Shown: in pieces, positions 55,896-64,000 of the stretch | How positions within the stretch are numbered: position 1 is the first letter of the stretch | How the letters are laid out: every line of letters starts with the position of its first letter | Assembly (NCBI GenBank): GCA_035236585.1 | Contig: CP141132.1 | Span: 43,465,880 to 43,529,879, forward strand | Length of the DNA stretch: 64,000 nt | Origin: Warburgia ugandensis | Lineage: Eukaryota; Streptophyta; Magnoliopsida; Canellales; Canellaceae | Direction of reading: 5' to 3' | Notes under the pieces: generated by a model | What the model saw: the letters and a program-made list of their open reading frames with translations, nothing else | Databases searched by the model: none | Told to the model about the DNA's origin: nothing | Position numbers and translations under genes: made by a program

Positions 55896-58595
55896 TGTGG
55901 CTTTAAAATTACTTATAAGTGCATGAATCAATCTAGTAATTTGCATGCAAGAGATGTAGATCCCATGAAGAATCTCATAGATTTGGATATTGATTGGATA
56001 TTATTTAGATTACTTAGCCTAGCCAAACAGAGATGGGTTTTGATTAAACTATGAATTTAAACAACACGGAATAGGAAACATGCGTAAAATAAGAAACATG
56101 AACAAAAGGAAACTTTTTAAAAATAAACATATTCAATAGAATTAGAAACTTTCCTAACTAATGCATTTAACAAAAGAAACAAATGCAAAACTAGAATGAA
56201 AAAATCTTGGAAACTTTACTTAAGAAAACTTTCTAAAAATGAAACTTTATTAAACTCACTTTCCTAAACCTACAACTTTCTAAATGTAAAACTTTCTAAA
56301 ACTAAATTAAAAATCTATACAAAGTTAAATTAAGATGAAAATAACTAAACAAGTAATTCTAAACTAACATGAAATAAAGACACAATCAACCAACTTAAAG
56401 GAAAATCATCCTATCACCATGCACATGACCCATGGAGTTGTGCGCTTGGTTCATGAGTGAGAAAATGGATGGAATGCATGAACTAAAACATTGCTAATAT
56501 ATGATCTAACCAAAACAATAACTAAAATATCTAAAAAGCTAAATGGATTCCTAAGGAATCAAGTGAATAAGGTGTATGGACTATTGAAAATTATGCATGA
56601 ATCATGAAAGGTAAGATTTTAGAAATATGGTGTTCATGAAACTTAAATCGAACAAGATATGGACTGATATGGTGTGTGTGATTCAAGGCATGAAACATAT
56701 CATCAAACCTAAAATTTAATTAACTTCACACATGGAAATAACCAAGAGAAACTTTGCATGAATCATAAACTTTTTTGGATGGAATTTGGTACATAAATTA
56801 TGCACATGTACTTACATGAACACACTTGAAAATTGCACACTATTCTAATGACTATACCTTGATCCAAATAAAAGCATAAACACATTCCAGAAATCTTAAA
56901 CTAATCTTAGATATCATACATGTGAAACCCAAAGGTGAAATGAAGAGAGCGAGAGCATGAAAATGAGAAAGAAATCAACACAAACTAGTTCTAAATCTAA
57001 GTAAGAAACAAGAAAAAGATGAATGAGAAACAAAAAGATTCAAAGCGACTATCCTCTTGGCCATCATGACCAGAGGGAAGATAACTTTGATCATGAAGAA
57101 TTAAATAGGAAAAGTAAGAGAACTAGAAGAAAAAATGAAAGGAGAAAAAAGAGGAACTATGTGTATGGATCTTGAACAACAAAAAAAAGCAATAAACAAC
57201 AATGGAACTAAGGAAATTAAAGAAGGCACCAACCTAGAATTGAAGTACAAAAACCAAAGAAAAAAGTAATGAAAAAGATGTGGAAGACAGGGAAAAGCAG
57301 CCAAGTTTTTGAAGTCCAAAGCTCTAAGAAATCCTCCAAGTTGACGTGCTTGATTTTGAGGAGTTAGATGCAACCCCTCTACTTGAATTAGGCATGGAAT
57401 TCCATAAGGTATTTATAGAGTGTTTCTTTCCAATTTGATAAGATCCTATCATAGAAAGAAAAAGGAGAATTAGAACTAGAACTCTAGCTAGAAAACTTAG
57501 GTGGTTGATTGGAGATAGAAGATTAGGAGGTAAGGTGAGGTGGGTGACGTGGAGTTTCTAAATATAAGAAAAGGAAGTGAGAGGCATTGAATTCCAGCCT
57601 AGGATGGAGCATGGAATTCCTCTCCTTAAGGTATATCACATGAATAAATGGAAAGAAAGTGGAAAAAGGTAGGAAAGATGGAGGAAAGAGATAGGAAGGC
57701 GAAGTAGTTGAGTTGGAGAATGGAATTAGAAAGTTGAGTGAATGGATTTAGAAGGGGGAGGTGCCTCTTTTCAAGGAAGGTTGCATGGAACTCCTTTCCT
57801 TCTAATTATGTAATATGGTGGGTAGGAAACAAAGAGAAAAGAGGGAAGAAAAGAGAGGGAAAAATAAGAAAATTAGACTTGGTTTCTCTCTTAATTGGTC
57901 CACCTATGCATACATATCTTACCATGTTGATTTCCACACAAATTCCTTTCTAATTATCCCTTGAAATTCACTATTTAGCATAGGATGATTTCCTCTAAAT
58001 GTCCTCCAATTGTGTGACTTCATGTGGCATGGCTCTCATGTATCTTGGTGGCTCACTTTGATGGCTTGAATGGCTAAGTCCTTTGGCTTCAAGGCTTGAA
58101 TGGCTTGGATTACTTAGGTTTCCTTGTTATATAAGGAAACTTCATGCATGGCTCCCATTCTTATGCAAAGTTGATGGAATTGCATGGCTTTTTACACGGG
58201 CCCATTTTAGTCACTTTTGATGCTTCCAATCACTTCCTCGAATTTCATTTGCTTACCTTAAGATGATCTTGAACCTTGATTGAGCTTTAAAATGATGAAA
58301 CTTAGGTCTTTGGCCCTCTTTTGATCTTGATCTTCAAATCTTATCTTTCTTGATCTTGGCCATTGGATCATCTTTTGAACACCTACAAACAAGTAAAAAA
58401 TCCTAATTAAATCTTAGAGAATTATGATTATTCACATACTTACTTTGTATTAGCCTTTGAACTTGTAAAATATCAAACTTTTGAATCATTAGTGCAAAGA
58501 TGCATGTGTTATGAAATTTTAATAAAACCATAGAACAATTCTTATAATTTGTAATAATAGACTACTAATTGGGTACATTTATACAAAATTGAACA
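55896..58595 (-). repeat. Athila 5' LTR (about 2.7 kb)
   Basis: Minus-strand start TGTTCAATTTTGTATAAA, end GCCACA. It matches the 3' LTR through its length, with frequent substitutions and indels, so the insertion is old. Confidence 0.8.
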
Positions 58596-59575
58596 CTTAT
58601 CATCTAACTCATATATAACATGTGAGGAGCCTGATTGGCACCTAGAGGCATTCATGTGACATTTGAGGAGAGACTTGCATTTGTTAGCAGCTAAGAGTTA
58701 GTGTTATAGAGCAAGAAAGAAGGGGATTGACATCCTTAAAGGCTAGGTATCTAAACAATATGGCCTCAATAGAGAGTATTATGCTGCATTGATGTTTTGG
58801 AATCCTAGAAGCACCTGTAAGTTAAAGATTGAACCCCCTCTTAGAGTCTTTTTGTCTATCTAAAGGCATGTAAGTAGGGCTTTATTAGTGGTTGTCTAGG
58901 CCTATTGTTGGCTTAAGATGGAGCATACCTAAAAGGAGTATATGGCGGACAATTGCTTGTGGCTATAAGGAAGGATCCAAAAGATAACATCTTCCTTGTG
59001 GAATATAATGATTATGAGATAGAGAACAAGCACTCTTGGATGTGGTTCTTAACATGTTTATTGGATGATATTGGTCTAGGGGAGGAGTGCGACTGGACAT
59101 TCATTATTGACTAGTAGAAGGTAACACTTAAGTCCTTCATTATTAAAATTCCTTAATAATCCTTAATTAGTAACAAAATATATTTTTATTGCATGCAACT
59201 TGATTTACAATTTAGAGCCCTAATTGTTGCTTTATTTAGCTTTGATAAGGCCTAGTGTAGACTGTTATAGAAAGTTAACAAGTTGTGCAAGACTTTTGCA
59301 TGCAAACTTCAAGAACCACTTTCCCAGAGATGAATTGATAAAGGCTCTTTGGAATGCATTGAAGGGCTTGAAAGAGTTGAATCAAAGGGCACCACAATAG
59401 GTGATCATGGATTATGACTGAGAATAAGGGCGAGCAAAAATATTGACGATGGAGTGGGTTCAAGCAAAGAGGGAATGGATGGCAAAGTACATAGGCTCTT
59501 TGTGACCGAGAATACAAAAGAAACTATACAAGATCAAGCAACAACTTAGTGAGTGCACTTATGACACCGTTAAGT
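58596..59575 (+). pseudogene. MULE transposase, catalytic part
   Basis: Continues the protein cut at 45886. Readable pieces in order: FEERLAFVSS, SKKEGIDILKG, EYYAALMFWNPRSTCKLKIE, then from 58917 DGAYLKGVYGGQLLVAI, FLVEYNDYEIENKHSWMWFL and CDWTFIID, the first and second catalytic aspartates of the MULE DDE domain, then ALWNALKGLKELNQRAP near 59345. Stops and shifts interrupt it. It ends where an LTR-like sequence begins at 59576. Confidence 0.82.
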
Positions 59576-61230
59576 GTTCATTTTTGTATAAAATACCCTC
59601 ATTTAGAATGACATTTAATATATTTTTAGGACATTATTTAGAAATTTATATGAAAAATATATCATTTGAAAATTTTATAATCTACCTATAATTAGGTAAA
59701 TTTTTAGGGTTAGATGATGATTCGGGATAAGCATATACAAAATCATATATTGCATCATATTAATTAGGCATTTTCTATGTTTTATAGGTGGTAGATTGAG
59801 ATACATGCGTTTTGATCAAGCCTATCAATATTTTGGATCATAGATCAAGCTTAGATTGCAATATACTACTCAGATCAATCCATGGTGAACTTCTAGATCA
59901 AGACTACAAACAAGAGTGACCTCATCAAAGTTATCCTTGCATGGAAAGATATATGGTTTAGTTGATTGCAAAGCTACTGATGTGTCCTTCAAGATCAAGA
60001 ATGTGGATTTTGATTATCCATCTATGGTCTATTTTGGATTTGACATGCTATTCTATGCTCCATGACAACATCAAGCTTCACCTGTGTCCTCTTCAATGTT
60101 GAATCGGTTAAATTGGAGATTTAGATGGCCAAATTGGAGTTATTGTTGAATCTTAGGAGATTGAGAAAGCATGGATATCCCCTAAGAGATACTATAATGT
60201 TATGAGAGCATCAAAGGTAGTTTTATCACTCAATGTCAGGCATGCAAACACTCAAGAAGAATTCATCAAAAGGATAATCAATATTGATGGTACAGGAGGT
60301 TACAAACAGAGGCAACCTGCACTTCTCAAACTTGCTCTTGATGATGTGCTTGATTCTCTGAAGCCCAAGGAGAGCTGAGTGGTTAAGCTGATATATGAAC
60401 TAGATGGAAAAGGTGGGAACAAAGTACAAGTTTCCTAAATGGAAACTAGACAAATTAGAAATTGGAAACATTGGAAATACTTGGAGAGGAAAGATAATGG
60501 AGGAGGAAATAGCTAAAAACTGAATTCAAACTAACTTTCCATCATCTATAAATATCAGACCAAAAATGGAGTAAAAAGAAAAGATGAAAATTTAGAGGAA
60601 ACACAGGGGTTGAAGAGGAAGAATAGTGCACATAAGCTAGTGAACAAGGGTGCTTCATGCATCAATTCTTACTTCAATGCTGGACAAAAATCTCTAAAAT
60701 TTGTTCTATTGGATAGAAGACATCAATGATAAGAAGACCTAGGTGTTTGATTTTCAATTTTCATTCGAAGTCTTATAATTTGAATTAATTAAAGTTAGCT
60801 ACTTGCTACTATTTACATGAACAATAACAATGAGTTACTTAAGTTTTGAACCTTTAGTTTATTTTGTTTGATGAGTTTTTGAATGATCTAATCCTTTGAT
60901 TATATTTTTATTTGAGTTAGAAAGAGTTTCATTTAAGTTTTTTAAAATTTAATGGTCAATTGGTTTAATTTTATGAAATAAGCTTGAAAGGTACTATTAT
61001 AGAAGTTCATGATCAGCTGATGTTTACGATTGGTTCATAGATTTGGTTTCGAGTGGGAATGATGTATTAGGACTGATTATTTAGAAGAGATAAACTAGCT
61101 AATCCAATTCTCAGTATAGTTTCAAACCTCTTGGGTTGTGTTGTTGGCTTTGTACTTTAGTTCCAATGAAAGTGTTGTAATGATTCTGACATCAATAAAA
61201 GAAGAAAAAGAAACACCTAACTATCTATTA
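59576..61230 (+). other. Unassigned region starting with an Athila-like LTR end
   Basis: Starts TGTTCATTTTTGTATAAAAT, close to the Athila LTR start TGTTCAATTTTGTATAAATG but in plus orientation. Similarity fades after about 100 bp. Near 60240-60370 a plus-strand open piece reads [20 protein letters not shown] followed by [20 protein letters not shown], not recognised. An AATAAAAG signal lies at 61195. It may be a diverged solo LTR. Confidence 0.4.
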
Positions 61231-62044
61231 TAAGTAACGGAACTATAATTTGAATGTTGACCATATCTTATAAATTTTCTTTATTTTTCATTTTTAAGAA
61301 CAATTTCATGTAGCTTTATTTTATACAATCTACTTTTATTGGATGATTGAGATGTCTATGTAATAAGGGAGCTCTCGTTATAGAGTAACATAAGACATGC
61401 CCTAAGATTTGTAGCCTTGAGAAATTTAAAAAACTAGCAAAAAATTCTTGATGTACATCAAAGTATTGGGATTATCTAACATATGAGACATTATTTCTAG
61501 TAACAAGTGGTGGTTGTCTTTTTAGATGAAGAGAGTGCCTATTTCTAACTTTAAATTGGAATTAAGAGAAGAAAAACCTCCATCCTTGCGATAAGGAAGA
61601 ACTATGGCATTCAAGAAGAAAATAATAAAATCATGGTATACTTAGTATGTGTAGAAACTCATTATCCATTGGTGATAGAAAACATGATGCATTATTATTA
61701 TTATTATAAAAATTGAATAGGAAGCATCTAGCCAAGGTCATACTATCAGTTTCTCTTCACTGAATAGTGTAAGTTGTACTTGTGAATTTTCATGGGGCTT
61801 TAGGTTTCTCATGAACGTAGAATAAAGTGCATCTCTGCTCCTTGCTTCACATGTAGTAGGTAGTTCTTATTTCAGTTAAGGAACTGTGTTTTAGTTATTG
61901 CTTATATCAACAAATTAAATTATGTCAGAGTAAATAGGACAAGAAATTTTACTGTCAATCCATGTAGATCTATAAGAATTGATGTATTAGAACACCTCAA
62001 TGAACTAAAAATAGTACTTAACATCGGTTAAAAATTTAGAACTA
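61231..62044. other. AT-rich stretch, nothing recognised
   Basis: No coding region or repeat identified, apart from a short (TTA)n tract near 61695. Confidence 0.5.
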
Positions 62045-62249
62045 TTTTGTTAGGACCAATGTGATGGCATCTATTAGTAATAAGATAGTTGACAACAAAC
62101 CAATAAGGGGACTGAGAAATGTACAACAACTACACGCCTGGAAAAGAATTAGCAATGGACACTGACTCACTAGTAGACTCCACTATAAGTCTGGACAAAT
62201 GATTTTCTACAACAGTTTTAGAACCTTTCTCATTCTAAATTTCTCTGTC

Positions 62250-63310
62250 AAACTCTTGAAATAGTAATATCTTGGATTAATCTAGGTTTAACATCTTTCT
62301 TAGCTAGAAGATACTTCAAAGCAGGATGATCCAAATAGATAATGACCTAATATAGTAAAAGATAACATCTAAAATTATCAATTGCAAGCACAACTGCCAA
62401 CGACCCTTTTTTTGTGGTGGAATAATTGAGTTAGGCATCATTAAGGGTCTTACTAGCATAATAGATGACATGGGGTAATTTGGCAATGCGCTGGCCCCAC
62501 AACAACATCGATTACATAATTTGAAGTATCACACATTATTTCAAATGGTGCACCCCAATTCAGTAGTCGAATGATAGGCACAGAGGTGAATTTGGACTTT
62601 AGGAGCTCAAATGCTTTTATAAAATGTTCATCAAAGTCAAAAGATGCCTCCTTTACAAGTAAATTACAAAGGGGTCTAGAGATCTTACTAAAATCTTTAA
62701 TGAATCTACAATAAAATCCAGCATGCCCTAAGAATGATCGAATCTCCTTCACAGTCCTAGGCAGTGGAATATTAGAGATGAGATCTACTTTTGCTTTGTC
62801 AATGTCAATGCCATTTTGAGAGATTATGTGCCTAAGTACTATACCACTTTTCACCATAAAATGACATTTTTTCAATTTTAGCACCAATCTTGGCATCTCG
62901 CTTACACTAAAGTTAAGTGACCCAAGCACTCATTAGAAGATGATCCAAATATTAAAAAATAATCCATAAACACTTTCAAGAAATGGTCTATCATGTAAAA
63001 AAAAACACTCATCATATATCTCTGGAAAGTAATAGGTGCATAACATAACCCAAAAGTCATGTAGTGATAGGCAAAGGTTCCAAAAGGACAAGTGAAGGTG
63101 ATCTTCTCTTGGTCCTCTGGTGCTATTTGAGTATGGTTAAATCTAGAATATCCATCAAGAAAGCAATAATATTCATGAGTGACTAACCTTTCTAGCATTT
63201 GGTCAATAAAAGAACAGAAAAGTGGTCTTTCCTAGTGACTAAGTTCAATTTTTGGTAGTCGATACAAGTTCTCCACCTGGTGGTCATGCAAGTGGCGACT
63301 AGGTTGTTGT
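62250..63310 (-). pseudogene. Athila 2 reverse transcriptase and RNase H
   Basis: 63198-62902: MLERLVTHEYYCFLDGYSRF, FTCPFGTFAYHYMTFGLCYA and the catalytic site, where the expected YVDD-type motif reads FMDYF. 62929-62453: CHFMVKSGIVLRHIISQNGI, SFLGHAGFYCRFIKDFSKIS, then RNase H start APFEIMCDTSNYVI. The two pieces overlap in different frames, so there is a frameshift near 62910. Confidence 0.88.
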
Positions 63311-63363
63311 CATCATTTCTGACAATTGTGACATTAGACTTCTTATGTACATCTTGAATTGGA

Positions 63364-64000
63364 TTGACCCAAGAACTATCAGATATGGATTATATAATAT
63401 CAACAGCTAACAATTTTAATGCCTTCGCCCATACAACTTCCTTCATATTATGTTTAAGCCACCTTTGCATTTCCCTTGAAGGTTTCATATTTTTCTTGAG
63501 ATGGATAAGATTCATGCAAGTGGTTGGGATTATACCTTTTATATCTGTTGTTGACCACCCAAGAGTTGTTTTATGTTTTTTAAGAACATCAAGTAATTTA
63601 CCCTCCTATTCCTTATTAAGATCAGAGGCTATAATAACATGCATGGTTTCAGATGGACCTAAAAAGACATACTTCAAACTTTCAGGTAAAGTTTTTAGGT
63701 CTAGTGTTGGCGGTTTCTCAATAGATGGAACATGAATGGAGTTAGGAGTGTAAGAGGCTTCATTTGGGTTTTCCATTTATAAATGTTAAGTGTTGTGGTG
63801 CAGACTCTAGAAGTACCACAAGTTGATCTGAATTAGAGGATCTAAAGAATGTGTTATGAACAAAACTCTCAATCATATTCATCTCGTAAGAATCAACAGA
63901 GTTTAGATGTTGTCCCACATTAAAGACATGGAGCTTAATCTTCATGTTGTAGAGGACAATCATGATTCCATTTCTATAATTTATGATTGCATTATAAGTG
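63364..64000 (-). pseudogene. Athila 2 linker and protease-side region
   Basis: Minus-strand pieces such as LVVLLESAPQHLTFINGKPK at 63963-63760 correspond in position to the linker of element 1 at 53369-52983. Continues beyond the window. Confidence 0.6.

Larger units (their letters stand above)
45887..58595 (-). mobile_element. Athila-type LTR retrotransposon, about 12.7 kb
   Basis: Minus-strand Ty3/gypsy element with long LTRs (5' 58595-55896, 3' 48446-45887), a decayed Asp-tRNA-like primer site, a leader of about 1.2 kb, gag, protease region, reverse transcriptase, RNase H and integrase, then a non-coding stretch of about 1.8 kb before the 3' LTR. Gag and pol read as broken frames. It splits the MULE transposase. 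Neither AGTGA (left flank) nor CTTAT (right flank) repeats, so no target duplication could be read. No env-like frame was seen. Confidence 0.85.
62045..64000 (-). mobile_element. Second Athila-type element, truncated, runs off the window
   Basis: Aligns in order with the first Athila element from about 51430 to 53400 (integrase start, RNase H, reverse transcriptase, linker) and has no LTR at its 3' side. It is cut within the integrase start at about 62045. Diverged from the first copy, so a separate insertion. Confidence 0.8.

Noticed and set aside
1-64000. Search for a new defence, toxin or biosynthetic gene system
   Set aside because: All recognisable coding sequence belongs to one metabolic gene or to mobile elements, and no unexplained set of intact genes was seen.

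Overview
This is a nuclear plant sequence: AT-rich, dense in nested retroelements, and carrying a fragment of chloroplast rps4, Au-type tRNA-derived SINEs, Athila-type and other Ty3/gypsy elements, a Mutator-like transposase and an endogenous pararetrovirus. These point to a flowering plant. The very long transposon-filled introns suggest a woody or early-diverging lineage, but the species cannot be named from the sequence.

Only one host gene was recognised. It lies on the minus strand from 40628 to 9735 and encodes a 3-hydroxyisobutyryl-CoA hydrolase-like protein of the crotonase superfamily with a presequence-like N-terminus. Five 5' exons (40628-40382, 39369-39268, 39091-39027, 21103-20969, 20867-20771) and the last coding exon (9836-9735) join in matching phase. 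The exons for the middle of the protein, about 170 residues, were not found in the 10.9-kb interval where they should be. Intron 3 is about 17.9 kb.

Layout. 455-9114: an RTE-like LINE on the minus strand whose 5' part, including the endonuclease region, is present three times in tandem (units of about 1.66 kb). The middle unit is split by a 1,579-bp head-to-tail and inverted cluster of TRIM elements. 9735-20771: 3' end of the host gene. Its last recognised intron holds a chloroplast rps4 fragment, a decayed endogenous pararetrovirus (about 12.4-17.7 kb) broken by three SINEs and a TIR element, and a second, inverted TIR element. 20771-40628: exons 5 to 1. Intron 3 contains a copia remnant, two SINEs, an Athila LTR fragment and a short-LTR gypsy element. 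That gypsy element is itself interrupted by a 3,000-bp solo LTR and a 597-bp TRIM, each with a perfect 5-bp target duplication. 40.75-43 kb: inverted repeats and G-rich degenerate tandem repeats just upstream of the host gene, followed by a tandem 954-bp duplication. 45.3-59.6 kb: a MULE transposase split by an Athila element of about 12.7 kb with LTRs of about 2.6-2.7 kb. 59.6-62 kb: unassigned, starting with an LTR-like end. 62.05-64 kb: a second, truncated Athila element running off the window.

No new enzymatic or defence system was recognised. The unusual content is structural: nested insertions datable relative to one another, tandem and inverted LTR clusters, and a host gene stretched over 31 kb with its catalytic centre readable but its middle not found.
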